This document shows positions 1 through 13,680 of a stretch of 64,000 nucleotides of DNA, piece by piece (the first letter of the stretch is position 1; each line of letters opens with the position of its first letter). Made by a program: the position numbers and the translations under genes. The DNA comes from Wuchereria bancrofti (taxonomy: Eukaryota > Nematoda > Chromadorea > Rhabditida > Onchocercidae). The notes beneath the pieces were generated by a model, which was not told where the DNA came from, did not search any database, and saw only the letters and a list, made by a program, of their open reading frames with translations. The stretch spans positions 2,891,680 through 2,955,679 of the forward strand of contig SSBO01000008.1 in assembly GCA_005281725.1 (NCBI GenBank), in the 5' to 3' direction.

Positions 1-1229
1 TTTTCCTTTTAAAGTTTTTTCAGGATATTTACTGTATATGCTTGAGAAAAATGATCAAATTACTAATTGAACACTAATTGATTGCTCTTTCAGAAATTAC
101 AAATTTTAAGCCAAGAAATAAAGAATATAATTGATTAAGACTAAACTTGACAACCGGACTAGTAGCCGGCCGGATTGGTTTTTTTTTTTTTTTTTTTTTT
201 AGTTGACACTATAGGCTTCTTTCAGATAATTCATCCATGGATGGCTTTTTCATCAAAGTCTGGCAAACCTCATCATCATCTTCCATTAAAACCATTAAAT
301 GACTGAAGAGGAAAAAAAAAGAGAGAAGAACTGAGATACCCGACGATTTTGCCCGAAATAATATATTTACCAGACGAGCTATCATTAAAAAATGAAATGA
401 AATGAAAGAAGATATGCTATTGTTATAGCTTTTTAAGTTACAAAAATCAAAATAATTTATTCAAAACTACAAATGGTAAAATATTATCATCAATCCTTTT
501 AAATGTTTTATTTTAGCAAAATGAAAATGAAATTCATCATTTATAGAAATAAGTAATTTTAAATTATACAGAAAATAATCTTCAAATAAGCTTATAAGAT
601 TGAAATTGAAATTATGTATGAAAGGATGAATTAAAAATACTGAGCAGTTTTTTCAAAAAAGAAAAAGAAAAGCTAATTATGAAAGTGCAACAAATCGTTC
701 TTAAATATTGATAGAAAAGGATGAAAAGTTATTACCTAAAATTTAACTCTATCATTAACTTATCATAATTATTAAATAAAGACAAAGTATATTAATGACA
801 TAGATAACTATTTTTTGCTAATCTTAAAAGATAAAAAGAAACAACAACAATGATAATTGAAGGAAACATTGACAAATCTAATAAAACATTACTATTTTCA
901 ATAAGTTGTTTAGCTAGTAAAGCATTGCAACTTATAAATTTAATTTATTGAAAGTAAAGACATTTCATCGATCGATATAATCCTAGCAAAATGAAGTAAG
1001 TTTGATGAAAATATTCCAAAACTACTAGCAATCAAGTTAACAAAGATCTATTAAAATTTATTAATTACTCATTATCACTTAAACAGTAATGAGTAATTCT
1101 TATTGTATGTAAATATAAAAATTAAAAAATTATCACTAAAAAAAAAAAAAAAAAGAAAGAAGAGACATAAAAAATGAAGAAGTTACCGGAGGAGAAGCAT
1201 ATGAAGTAACAATAACAGATCTCAAAATT

Positions 1230-1371
1230 ATTCTTTTCCTCTTTTTCTTCTTCCCTCCCTCCCTCTTTCTTTTTTCTTCTTCATCTTCCGTCAATTTTCC
1301 TCTTTTCAATTTCCCTTTTATGCGTTCCTCTCTCTCTCTCTCTCTTTTTGCTTTTTTTTTTTTTTTTTCAT
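1230..1371. repeat. Pyrimidine-rich tract with (TC)n and poly-T
   Basis: The plus strand is almost wholly C and T from about 1230, including a (TC)n run near 1330-1344 followed by a T run to about 1369. A similar tract lies at about 1620-1680. These are simple-sequence DNA. The minus-strand open frame over this interval is low complexity at its end and is not a gene. Confidence 0.8.
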
Positions 1372-4300
1372 TCTAAAACTAAATGGACATGTGGTTGAAA
1401 TAAACAGCACACAGCAATGATCAATCCTATTCATCCTTATTTGGTTATTGCTGTTACCGCCAATCATTACTACTGCATTTGCATTTTTGCATGCACATTT
1501 GCATTTGCAATGAATAATGGTGACATTTGCATGTGACAGTAATATATCAGAAAGAAGTCCTTGAAATGAAACAGGAAAATTTCGAACGGTTTTCATCCAG
1601 GAAAGATTGTCATGACAATATGTTTTTTTTTCTCTCTTTTTTTCCCTCTCTCTCTCTCTCTTTCTTTTTCCCTTTCTATGATTAGAAAAAAATGAAATCC
1701 AAAAAAAAAAAAAGAAAATGGAATAAATATAGTTGTGAAAGCTTTAAGCATAACAAAAAGCTAATAATTTAAATAATAATAAAAAAAAATTCAAATAACT
1801 ATTTAATAATTTAAATAACTAATGTAAAATGATTGAAGAGGTTAATATCGATTGTGAGCTTATTTATCTCTTTTTGATGTTTCTTCTATTTAATGCTAAT
1901 ATATGACCAATGTCCATCATTAATTGTTGTGATGCATGAAATAGTGACCAATCAAATGATTCTATCTTAAAATTTGCATACTTCTTCACCTTTTTTTTTT
2001 TTTGCACTAATTTAATTTATTTTATTTAAGATTTTTTATTCCATTCTTTTCTATTAAATATAAAAAAAACATTTGTGTGTGTGTTTTTTTATTTTCTCCA
2101 CAACAAATATTTTAATGAATAATTAATTGACCGTTTGATTTTTAAATAAAAAAGTTAACTCTAAATTTAATTCATATAAACGAATTATTATCGTTTTATT
2201 TGTATAACTTTCATTTATTCATTCATTCTATCATTTAAAATTATTCATTCATTGATGAATGAACATTCCACCATATTTGCCTAATATGAATTTTCTCACT
2301 GTTTATTTTGATACCATTCTCATTTTCAAGGTGAATGCTCAAATGACACATTCAATTACATTTTTCACTTTGGAATGATCTTTTCCCGCATTCGAATTTT
2401 CTTTAAGTAAGTAGTAGTAATAGTCATTTAACCTTGTCATATATTTAGGTTATCCCATAAATCTTATCAAATTATTTTCATTTGCCTTTTTTTTTTCTTT
2501 TGTTTTACTTTTTCTTCAACGATAAATGAATTTCGATCATTCCTTTGATGCATCATTTTTCCGGAATAAAAAAAAAAGGAAAAGGAAATTTCATAAATTT
2601 ACCTCGTTTGCCTGAATTATTGTCCCTATTTTTATTTCATAATATCAAAAAAAAAAAACTGGTACCCAACCTTAAAAAAATACCCACTTACTACCCAACC
2701 TTGAATAATACCCACTTACTTCATCCTTTACATTTTGATGCTTATCAAATGAAATTAATTTTTACATTTTTTCAAAATATAATTTTACTACAATTTATTT
2801 CTCTTCCTTTTAGCATAGTTTGCTTTTTTTTTAGGTATTACTGATAATAATGCAAAGGCGATGGTATATCAGCGAGAACAAAGCGTTAACATTTACAAAT
2901 ACAATCAAAATATTCTGATAAAGTAATCCATTTAAGCCTTGGCTACGAATTATGGATTTTAAATTGGAGGAAGAATTATAAGCTCTAAAGATATATCTTA
3001 TAAAATTTAACTAATTCAAGTGGATCAGTAAATAAATTAATCAAAGTCAATGACTCATTTTAAAAGTAGAAAAAAAAAAGCGTGACAATAACCAATGAAG
3101 AAAAAATTAATTAGAAATTTTAATTTCTATAGAAAGACTTTAATCACAGAGTATTCACTATCTCATTTCTAAATTAAGCTAAAGTATAAAATTTGCCAAT
3201 AAAGCTTACTGAAGAAAAAATGAAAGAGAGAAAAAAGAAGAAGAAGAAAAGAATGGTTGAGGAATATTGTGTCGAGTTTGAAAAATAAAAAAGTAAAATT
3301 CAATTAACTGTTTTCATAGTTTTAAATTGCTGATGATGATGATTTAGAAGAAAAATAATCAGTTTGCTCCTTTATCACATTTCTGAATATTTTGATAGTT
3401 AAAGGTAAGCAGCAGAATTAGTTCGTTTTTTTGGTTTTAACAAAATGTTAGCAATAATAACAATAATTCATTTTCATCTTTTCCAAAAAGAAAAAAAAAA
3501 TCCCCGAAATGAACAATTTGTATGATAAAAGATGCTTATAAAAATTTTTTTTATCACAATGGCCCATTTTTTAAATTATTAAATTACTTTTTAACTTTTC
3601 TTCAATCTTTATCACCAATAATACAACTTACACTTTTCTAATTTTTCTTACTTCTAAAGTTTTTTTTTCTTACATTTATCGTTTTCATCAAAAGAAAAAG
3701 TGCAAACTTCAATTTTTTTAGGCTTTTTTCGAGTTTTTTTTTTTAACTCTTTTGTTAAATTAAAGAAAAAAAAAGAGTTGTAAGAAATCAGAAATTTTTG
3801 ATAAATTAAGAAATGAAAAAATAAATTTATGCAAAGATAAAAGTTTAAACATTCAAAATTTGGAGCTTTTTCACCTTGAAATTGAACAAAGTTAGATTGT
3901 AACTTTCTTCCACTTCAAATTTCCTACGGATTTATTGAAGAGAAAAGTTTGGATGAAAATTGAATTATCTGTCAGTTTGACCATTTCCATTCGTATACTT
4001 TCAAAGACATCGAAAAAAAAAAAAAAAGGCGACATAAGTGGTTGAAGAAGAGTGTCTTGATGTAAAGCTTTGTTGAAATGAAATTTACTTCTACAAATGA
4101 GAAATTGTTGAGGAGAAATTGTTGAAATTATTAAAGCAAATATGTGTTTACTGTATAATTGATGATAAATCCAAAATAGAAATTTGTTTTCTTGCAAAAT
4201 AAATAAAATATAAATAAAAGTTTATAGTATAAAGAATAAGTAGCTTAGATCTAGAAGAATCATAATTATATCATAAGAAGAGAAGAAGTCATAATAAACC

Positions 4301-6482
4301 ATTTAATTCCAAGATAATCAGAATGTAAAATTTTAAGAATCAATAAAAATGAGAACTAATTTTATTGATCAATCAAATTAGAAATCATATAGAAAGTTAA
4401 TGTTTTATTTAAAATCAATTATTTATTACAATTATAACTGAATTTAGTAAATATTAAAAGTTATAGCATCTTTTTTTTTTTCTTTTAAATTATTTCCAAA
4501 TCTTTTAGATAATCTGAGAGAAAATGAGACAAAAAATTTCCATGAATGCTTTCTATCAATTATCATCAAAATGTTTAAGTCATTATCGATCATGAAAAAA
4601 TGATTGCTTATTCAAACAATTTACTTATCGTACTTTTTTTTTTTACTTTTTACAAACTTCCATAAATATATTAAAATAAAATTTGATTTCTGGTATTACT
4701 CGGGATCTTTTCAAGATTACAATATAATATTTGAAAAGATAATTATATTGAAAGCATTGCCAGTGCAATTTCTTTCAATGACACCAATTGTTGCAAGATT
4801 TAGTCTTTATTACTTGCTAAGCAATTTTGCAGAAAAGCTAAATTGAGACCGAGCAACTGCGCCAATGATTTATGCTTTGCCTAACAGCTGCTGTTTATGC
4901 TTAAGTAGCGCATATGGAAGTTGAATTAAAGCTAATTTGCGCACTTCTACTAAACTACCTTATTCCTTTGACAATTTTTTAGTGCAATAAATTGTAATAG
5001 TTATTGTAGTAGAAAATAATTGTTAAAGAAATGAAGTAGCAATTGTTATTGTTATAGTAAACAGTTTTTTTTTTTTCTTCCTTTTCTTTTTCAATTCATT
5101 TATTTACTTTCTTGTCATTTCTAATATTTGTTTAAGTAACTATTTGAAACTTTTTACCTATCATTGAAAACTATAGTTAAATCTCTTGGCAATTCTCGAA
5201 CTCTTTGTTTTCGACAAACATTGCAAAATGTTCTCTCATATCACAATTCTTTAGTGTAACTCTCTCATTGACCACTTCTCACTCTTTAATTCTTCAATTT
5301 TTCTTCTTGTTTAATGGTCATTTTGGTTGTTTACCTCATCATTGCATTTTGTTAAAAATTTCGCTCATAATATTAAATTTTAGATTTTAAATTAACTACT
5401 CTTGAAATAATATTAAAAATATAAATTTGTAGAATTTGAAAAGGCTTAAATCTCTATAAAATTATTGCAAGGAATAAAAAAATATAAAATACATGCAAAT
5501 TCGATCAGAAAAAAAAGAAAGAAAAAAAAAAACTGAATTTAAGAGTAAAAGAAATATAGTTGATTAATCTGTTTCATTTCTTATGTAATATGTAGTTTTT
5601 GAAAAGGGAATTATCGACTGATTGATTCATTGATTGATTGGACTGATTGATTAATTGACCTTTCTAATATTATCATGAAATTTACATTGATAAATGTTGT
5701 ACAGGTGTCATACAGGTGTACCAATATCAGTTCCAATTGGGCATTCAGCTTTAGGAAGGATTTTTAATGTTACTTTGGAAAGGTTATAGACGAAAATATG
5801 ACAAACTGAAAGGAAAATATGATTTAAAATTTAAACACAAAGTATTTCTAAGTTTTACTGAACAGAAAATATGGCAAAAAATTTGATTACGGAAATAAAA
5901 AGTTATAAATTTTGCGTCTTACCATATTAATAATAAATCAAAAGCTCATAAAGAATTTTTTGTATTTGCCGGGAATAGAGGAAAGCACAAATGAGGGTAA
6001 TGACCTTTATCACTAGATGATCATTTCAAATGTAATAAATGTCGGTGAACAACAAGGAAAATGTCAAACTGTTTTGGTTTATGATCAGATAAATGAACTT
6101 TACGAAAGAAAGGTTAAAGTTGCTTTGATAGCATTAGCAATTTTGCTAAGATATGTTTTGAAGAAACATAAAATTTATTTAATTTGGTAAAAATTTTATT
6201 AAACAAATTTCTCTCGAAGAATTTATCGCAGATTATTTCAGAATTTATAACTTACAATAAGTTAGCTAAGTTTAACAGTGTTTCTAATAATGATACGATT
6301 TGTAGTGTACAATCTAATGATCATCCACAAATATACCTCTTGACAATCGATCATTAAATTATTCCATTTATTTCAATTGATAAACAAATTATCACTAACT
6401 GAAATTCGTCAACAATTAGTTAGCATTATTAAAACAAAAAAAAAACAAATTTCTGTAAACAGAAGCATTTTTTATAGTATAA

Positions 6483-6605
6483 ATTAAAAATTAATTCTTA
6501 CCAAATAGAGAATTGAAAAAAAAAATTAAAAATTAATTTTTATCAAACGGAGAAATAAAAAAAAAATTAAAAATTAATTCTTAGTAAACGAAGAAATAGA
6601 AAAAA
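6483..6605. repeat. Three-copy tandem repeat, unit about 42 bp
   Basis: Three successive copies start at 6483, 6525 and 6566. Each opens with attaaaaattaatt, continues with a diverged tyttaycaaay-gagaa segment and closes with an A run. The period is 41-42 bp. The copies differ at several bases, so the array is not recent. Confidence 0.75.
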
Positions 6606-6791
6606 GAAAAGAAAAGAAAACGATGAGCAATAAAATGAAGTGTATATGAATGAAAATGATAGAAACATGCTTTTAGAAGATTTATTTATTTTATTTTTAG
6701 TTTTTTTTTTTTTTTTTTGTTGTCCCAATCGAGAATTGGTACTACTCACTGAACCGAAACAACACCGCCAATCTCATTCTCTCCCACTTTT

Positions 6792-6852
6792 TCAATTCAA
6801 TAATTTCATCTATTTAATACTCTATCAATTCAATAATTTCATCTATTTAATA
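6792..6852. repeat. 33-bp tandem duplication
   Basis: A 28-nt block beginning tcaattcaataatttcatc occurs at 6792-6819 and again at 6825-6852, identical over its length, so the period is 33 bp. It creates the repeated hydrophobic peptide in the plus-strand frame at 6640-6918, which I do not regard as a gene. Confidence 0.85.
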
Positions 6853-7176
6853 TACATATTGTTGATATTTTCAAAGTTCCAAAATGCATCACAAACATTC
6901 AAATATTTTATTTGTTGATGACAGAAATGGACAAAAAGAAAAAATAAACATAAAATTTGGCAAATAATAATTTACTGCTAATATTGCTAATTTTTGAATA
7001 TATGAAGTTTAATTTGGACAAAAAAGAATTTTCATAGAGTTTAATTTGGAAAAAAAATTTCATACAATAGCTATAAGTATCACTTATAAAAGAAATATCT
7101 TGCCTTATTAGCTAATTAAATTAATGATAATCCTTTTATTAAGAGCTTATTCTTATTGTCAATTAATTTCATAGAA

Positions 7177-7177
7177 N
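7177..7177. other. Ambiguous base (n)
   Basis: The only non-ACGT symbol I noticed in the window. It marks unresolved sequence or heterozygosity in a draft assembly and lies in gene-free DNA. Confidence 0.95.
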
Positions 7178-7641
7178 TATTTCTGTAAACAATCAATAGC
7201 ATAAATACATTTTTATCGGATATTTTCTAAAATTTGATTCCTATCAAATACCATTTAATATCCATCTAATAAAACTATAAAACCTAATAATATCAAAGGC
7301 AAAAAAAATGAGGAAATATTTTTCACATTCAATTATCATTGATCAAATTTAACAATAACCCATTATTGTTTTATTATCAATTGCTTCTCTGTGAAATAAA
7401 CAAAATAAATTTGACGAAACAGAAAAAAAAAAAAAGAAAGAAATGATCAGAAAAGATTATTTCAGATATTATTTTAGCTATTTAAATATGAAACATTTGT
7501 GAATATCAAAAAGTTACTTATTCATAAAACAATTATAATTTCCATATTTGTTCCTTTTCTTGTGATCCACCAAAAATATTATAGTAAAATTTGTGTCATT
7601 GGCTAGTGCACATGGACACATTCATCTATCTATCTAACTAA

Positions 7642-7681
7642 CTAACTAGCTAACTAACTAGCTAGTTAGTTAGCTAGTTAG
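7642..7681. repeat. Perfect 40-nt palindrome built from CTAA/CTAG steps
   Basis: Nineteen bases on each side of a central gc (7661-7662) are exact reverse complements: left arm 7642-7660 (ctaactagctaactaacta) and right arm 7663-7681. With the self-complementary centre this is a spacer-free 40-nt palindrome. It is preceded by ctat/ctaa tetranucleotide repeats from about 7624, which probably seeded it. It could extrude as a cruciform; no known site type matches. Confidence 0.85.
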
Positions 7682-8459
7682 CTTAACATCGATGCATAAA
7701 CAAGACGGTGTTCAATTTCAAATGATTGATGATAGTTGTAAATCGATCCAACGTTTCCTTCCTATCATTTTGCGCTTTTATGCCCAAAATTATGTTATAT
7801 TGTGCTGTGTGTATCATTGCGCTCAAATTATTATTATTAGCTGTCGAATAAATACTTTAAAATATTTCGTTGAAATTATCGCAATTTTCGCATTAGTCAA
7901 ATGTATCTTTTAATTTAAAAATGATTTATTGTAATATATAACTCTGATAAATACAGAATCAGCGAGAGTATTCATAAGAGTAAATCAGTGTTAAATTAAA
8001 ATTATTTCAATAGTTAATCAAAAATTTTACAAAATTTCAAGGATTTTTATGATTACAATTTGATATTGGACACATTTATCACTTATCTAATGAAAGCTGA
8101 AAGAGAAAAAAAAAAAGGGAACAATTTAAAATGTAATGTAAATTTTGGAAGAATAAAAAAGAAATTAATTTACCATTGTATAGTAAAGTAAGTAAGAGAA
8201 TGTTAACAATTAAGTAAACAAATAGTAGTTTAATGAATGAAATAAATGATACTAATTAACCACCACTATAATTAATGACTTAAAGATTAAATAATTCTAA
8301 GCACTTTCTTAAATATGAATGAAATTTTAAAATAATATATGTATGTATTTCCGTAAAGTATATAAACACAATTCAAATTAAGTAAACAAATAGTATTCAA
8401 GTATGCATGTATCACGCATACGTGTATCTCATATATGTTTATGTGAAGATTTATACACA

Positions 8460-8790
8460 TTTACATACGTTTACATACACACATACAAACATATACATAC
8501 ATACATACATACATACACATTTAAATAGAAATACATCATTACTAAATCCTTTTTATAAACTGCGGCAACAATAAGAAAATGCTCAGAAAATAAATCGTTG
8601 AGACAACTTTCTCTTAAATCCATACACACACACATACACACACACACACATACACACACACACACACATACATACACATATATAGACAGGCACAAACAAA
8701 CATATAAACGTTCACAGACACGCACGTGCACACGGACTCATACACGCAGGCACGTACACACATACACGCAGACACCTACGCCGAATATTA
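8460..8790. repeat. CA/TG-rich microsatellite cluster
   Basis: It contains an (ACAT)n run near 8490-8518 and interrupted (CA)n/(ACATAC)n runs from about 8620 to 8790. Open frames of His/Thr repeats on the plus strand and Cys/Val repeats on the minus strand come from this composition and are not genes. Confidence 0.9.
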
Positions 8791-9059
8791 GAGAACAAAT
8801 TGGGGAAATATAATGTTTGGAAGTAAAAAAATGTTTTGTGGTAAATATTTAAGCTCAATTAATATAAGTTTTAGAGATGTATACGTAGCTAAGAGAATTA
8901 ATTAAAATAAATATTGTGCATTTTAGATTTTGAATTTAAATTTAAAATATTGAGAGTAAATAAATTGTGTTCAAATATTCTGAATTAATCCATAAAACTA
9001 ATACTCTTTAGTTTTTTATTTTATGAAAGATTTGTAAAATTTAATCGGTAATAAATAAA

Positions 9060-9136
9060 GAGAGAAAGAAATAGAAAGAGAGAGAGAGAGAGACGGAAGG
9101 AAGGAAGGAAGGAAGGAAGGAAGGAAGGAAGGAAAG
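9060..9136. repeat. (GA)n followed by (GGAA)n microsatellite
   Basis: A GA-rich run is followed by about ten GGAA tetranucleotides ending in gaaagaagg. It is purine-only simple sequence. Confidence 0.9.
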
Positions 9137-12100
9137 AAGGAACAAAGTGACTTTCCACTGTAAATGAAAAAGACTCAATTTAGAAATTCGTTTTGCAAAG
9201 TCTTAAAAGTGCCACCTGCTCACTGTCTACTAGCAAAAGAAAAAAGAAAGAGAAAAAGCACACATTAAAAACTTTTATTTAAAATTAAAATAAGTTGAAA
9301 TAAGAGAAAGGCTTAAATTTGAAATCATTTAAAAGAAATTTTCCCTACTTGAAGATAAAGAAAATAGATTAAAGAAATATTGAGTAAAATAAAAATTAGG
9401 ATTAAAAATCAACAAAAAAATTTCTGTTTTTTTCTTTTTTTTTTTCTCTTAACTAGGAAGAATTCCAAAATATTTATTGTCAACTGTTTTGCTCTTATCA
9501 TTGTCTAATCAGAACAATTATTGATTTCTAATCTTGATTAGAAAAAGATTTGCAAAGGAACTAAACAATTTCTGTTTTAGAATAGAACAGATGAATTGAT
9601 AAAATGGTAAATTAGTATGAAACATATAAAAAAATTCTGAAAATGAGAAAAATGAGTGCATTTAATTTGGTAAATAAATTTAAAGTGAAAAAAAAAGCTA
9701 AATTTGAATAAGATAATTTGAATTAAAACAAATAAAACTAAAATATATAAGAAATTAAATAAATGAAAATGCCATATGAGAGAGATAAATAAATTTAAGT
9801 TTTTTTCATTTCTTAAATCATTGGTAAATTGGAAGGAACTAAAAGAAGGAGGAAAAATAGACAAAAACAACTAAATAAACATTTAAGTTAAACTAAATTT
9901 TCTGTTTATTTATTTTTTTTTTCTTTTACGAAGGAATGTAAGGAAAATATCAAAAGGTTACAAAATGATTTAATGATTCTTATCTGCGATAATGTTGAAA
10001 ATATCACAACAGATACTCGACATTCTTTTGTAAATTTAAGAGGGAAATTTTAGCAAAATGTAAAATTACAATGAAACGATGAGAATTTCAGATGTATGAC
10101 AGTGATTTAATGCTCAATTAAGAGCCATCGATTGTATAAATTTAACAATACCAATTCTTTCAAATATATTTTAGTGCAAGTTCACTTCTAAAAAGATTGC
10201 ATTGAGTGAAAAGATTTTGAAGAATTGGTGAATGAATCACTCTTGACAATATACTATTGCAGCAGTTTCTGTGGTTAACGCTAATTTTATTTCACTCTTT
10301 TAAAATTACACATCTTACGAATAATTTCAGGAAGCGATGAATCATATTTGAAAACTTTAAAATTGATATTTTGTATATAATAATGAATCAATAAAATTAA
10401 TCGTTAACTGTTCTTTTCATTAATTTATCACTTTTTTTTAATGGAATTATATTTGAAGAGTAAAGCATAAATATCAAATTATTTTCATCGGTTAAAAAAA
10501 AAGAAGGAAAAAAAAAAGGAAGAGCAGAAGCAATTGTTCGTCAAAATCACAAAAATCTAAAAAAAAATTTTTTTTTTTCAGCTTGATTATTTTGTTAAAT
10601 AATAATGTGAGAAAGAAAGAGAGAAAGAGAGAGAAAGGAAGAAAAAGAAAAAAGTGAAGAGTAATGAATTTAAAAAAAAAAAGAAAAACTATTGGCAACT
10701 TATATTTTTGACGTAATCAGACAACTATCACTTAGTAAAAGTATCATATCAAAGTACTATAATCCTAAAATTTCCATCTAATTCTATCAGATATAACCAA
10801 ACAATTTCAATATCCTAATTATCGAATTTATTAATTTATTATATTGTTTGTTAGTATTATATTAACAAGTTATCAATCATAGTTTTTAATAAATTATTTT
10901 CTAATAACTTCATATAAATTTCATCTAATATTCATATATTTGAATAAATATTTTCCAAGCTTAATAGATAAAATGGAGAAGAAAAAAAAGAAAAGAAAAA
11001 TATATGATTTATAAATTAATTATGCAAATTAATTTCATCCTAAATTATCCATAAATTTCATACTAAAATCCTAAATTTTAATTCAGTCTTTCAAAGCATT
11101 TAATCCATTATTGTTTAAGCAAACTGAATAAAAGCAAAATGTAGCATAAGGCAAAAATGTTATCTTGCAGATAGATATATCGTAAACATTTTATGCGACC
11201 CGCCTGAATTGATAATTTCATCAGAATGTTTTTGTTGCTATGCAAACAAAAAAGAAAAAAAGGAGAGGAAAAATTGTATGACCCTATAAAATCAGAAAGA
11301 AAGAAAAAAAAACTCTTTCTAAGCATATTTCTACTTTTTATCTCTAATATATAAAATCGTTTAAAATATTTTGTAAGAAAAAAAAAAAATTCTTTTACTG
11401 CACAACATTTACAAATTCATAAATTATTCTAAAGACAAAAAGAAGCTTCGAAAAAAAAAAAGGAAATGGATGGTAACAAAAACTTATCTTTCGTTGTATA
11501 AACATTTACCGCCCACAAATGCGCCTTTCAACAGCATTATCAAAATGTTAATTTTAGTGTGGAAGTGTTACAAATAATTAGAATAGGAACTTTTAAACTT
11601 GAGCTTAAATATAAAATGGATGACTCAGTGTTTTCTTCTTTATCATTCATACGTCACAACTGTGTAATATTGCAATTAAGGAACACCTGACGCTAATTTG
11701 AACAGAAGCGCATATTATGATTAAATTTGAAGCAGTAATGAATACCACTAATTTTAATAGACTTCAAGTAAGAATCAAAGTTAAATATGCGAACAAACAA
11801 TATCGGAAATTTTACAAATTTCATATTTTTTCCATTATTGTATAACTTATCACTATCACATACAGGTAATATGAACCCAAAAAGGTTATAAAATTGGGAA
11901 CTTTAAATAAAATTTCATAGTTTTTAGTTTTTTCACTCTCTTAGTTAAACATATTACCGATAGAGAGAAAAATCCCTCAATTAACTTTGCATTTCTGTTG
12001 CAATCAATTTCATTTGTGTATTTTTGAAGGAAAAAAAAATTATAAAATTGGACAAAAAAATTCAACAAAATATATTAATCAAATGACATCGGCGAAATTT

Positions 12101-12824
12101 TTTGTCGCTAATTTGTAGCTTAATCAAAGATTAACACATTTGAATTGGTTAATTCTTTTTTCCAGCTCGAAAGAAAAATGAGGCAATGTGTAAATTTAAA
12201 AAGGAAAAAAATCAAAAATATTTGAAGAATTGTTGATTTCTGATAAGATGACACTTTCAAGATTTAATGAACTGAATTCGTTTGAGTAACTTTTAGTTCG
12301 TATGCTAATTGATATCTTAATGATAAATTGTCATCCTTTCCTTTTGCACCTTTTTAAGACCTAATTTATTCGAATATGCATCTAAAATAATAATTGCTTA
12401 AAATAAAAATAAACTTAAAAGCTTACCCTTACATAAAATCTATACCTGATAATAAATAGTGATACAATTAAGTCATAGAATTTAATTTAAACTGAGTAGA
12501 AAATTTAGAGATTACAGACTATATCACTTCGTTATTCTTTTTTTTTCATGTAATTTTAAGGAATGAATGAATCACAATTTTTTTTTTGTTCCACTATTTA
12601 AATTTTTGAAAAGCTACACAAATGCCTTATCTGGCATGTTATTAGAACTATTCAAAAGAATTTCCTGAAATATCGTCATGACTTCTCTGTTTCTCATCCG
12701 GAAAAGACGACAAATGCTAAATTTGAATGGAGAAAATTCAATTTGATGAACCAGTTATCTTAATTGTTAAGACTTAGTGTTTGATAATTAGTCTCAATGA
12801 ATACTGAAATCATACAAGGTGTAA

Positions 12825-13258
12825 TCGTCATCATCATCATTATCATCATTACAATGATAATGATATCACCACCATTATCATTATCATCACCGCCATCATT
12901 ATCATCACCATTATTATCATCTAGTCGTTATTAGCATCATCTTCATAATCACCACTATCAGCATCATTACCATCACTACAATCACCACCATTATCATCAT
13001 CTAGTCGTTATTATCATCATCATCGTCATCATCACAATCACCATCATCATCATCATTATCATCACTACAATCACCACCATTATCATCATCTAGTCGTTAT
13101 TATCATATCGTCATCATCTTCACAATCACCATCATCATCATCATTATCATCACTACAATCACCACCATTAACATCATCTAATCGTTATTATCATCATCAT
13201 CGTCATCATTACAATTACCATCATCACCTCATCATCATCATCATCATCATTATCATCT
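12825..13258. repeat. ATC/TCA trinucleotide minisatellite with 80-89-bp higher-order unit
   Basis: About 430 bp made of imperfect tca/atc/acc triplets. Within it a landmark ctaRtcgttatta recurs at 12921, 13001, 13090 and 13178, so the triplets are arranged in larger units of 80, 89 and 88 bp that share blocks such as cactacaatcaccaccatta. It ends about 420 bp upstream of the phospholipase B-like start codon. The repeated landmark contains tag, so no long frame crosses it. Confidence 0.9.
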
Positions 13259-13680
13259 GCTTAAACATGCAAACATTTCAGCGAGACAGACAGATCAATT
13301 ATTACATAGACAGAGAGACACAGACACACATATTTGAATAATGCAATTTGCTTGGCTGCGGATGATTCCCATTTCCTCTCATCAGACCGTTTCTATTAAT
13401 CGATCACCGTTTTCCATCGTACTTTGATCTTTAAGCAGAAGTTTTGAAATTCTGATTTATTTGATCCAATTCAAAGATATGTGTAAATAAACTGCTAACA
13501 TTACTCTAAATTTTAGTTTGATTCAAGAAGTTTACAAATCTCAGTCACGAAAATAATTGGAATCCATCCATTACCTGGGAGGTTAGTGAAATTTCTCGGA
13601 ATTATTGATTTTCTCTTAATTAAAATAATCTTCCTGCTTCATTACATTAATGATAAGAGAGAAATTTCAGAGGATGGACG

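Larger units (their letters stand above)
1..13680. other. Gene-free, AT-rich intergenic region
   Basis: I find no convincing exon on either strand here. Open frames are short and low-complexity (poly-Phe, poly-Lys or Cys/Val runs from simple repeats), without family motifs. The stretch holds poly-A/poly-T runs, CT/GA tracts (about 1230-1371, 1620-1680, 9060-9136), CA-rich DNA (8460-8790) and the repeats listed separately. A less AT-rich patch at about 4845-4945 contains the short dyad aacagc-t-gctgtt but no gene I can name. Exons of genes lying to the left could be hidden here, since isolated short exons cannot be seen without homology or RNA data. Confidence 0.6.

Noticed and set aside
8471..8813. 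Overlapping Cys/Val-rich and His/Thr-rich frames
   Set aside because: They are products of CA/TG microsatellite sequence.
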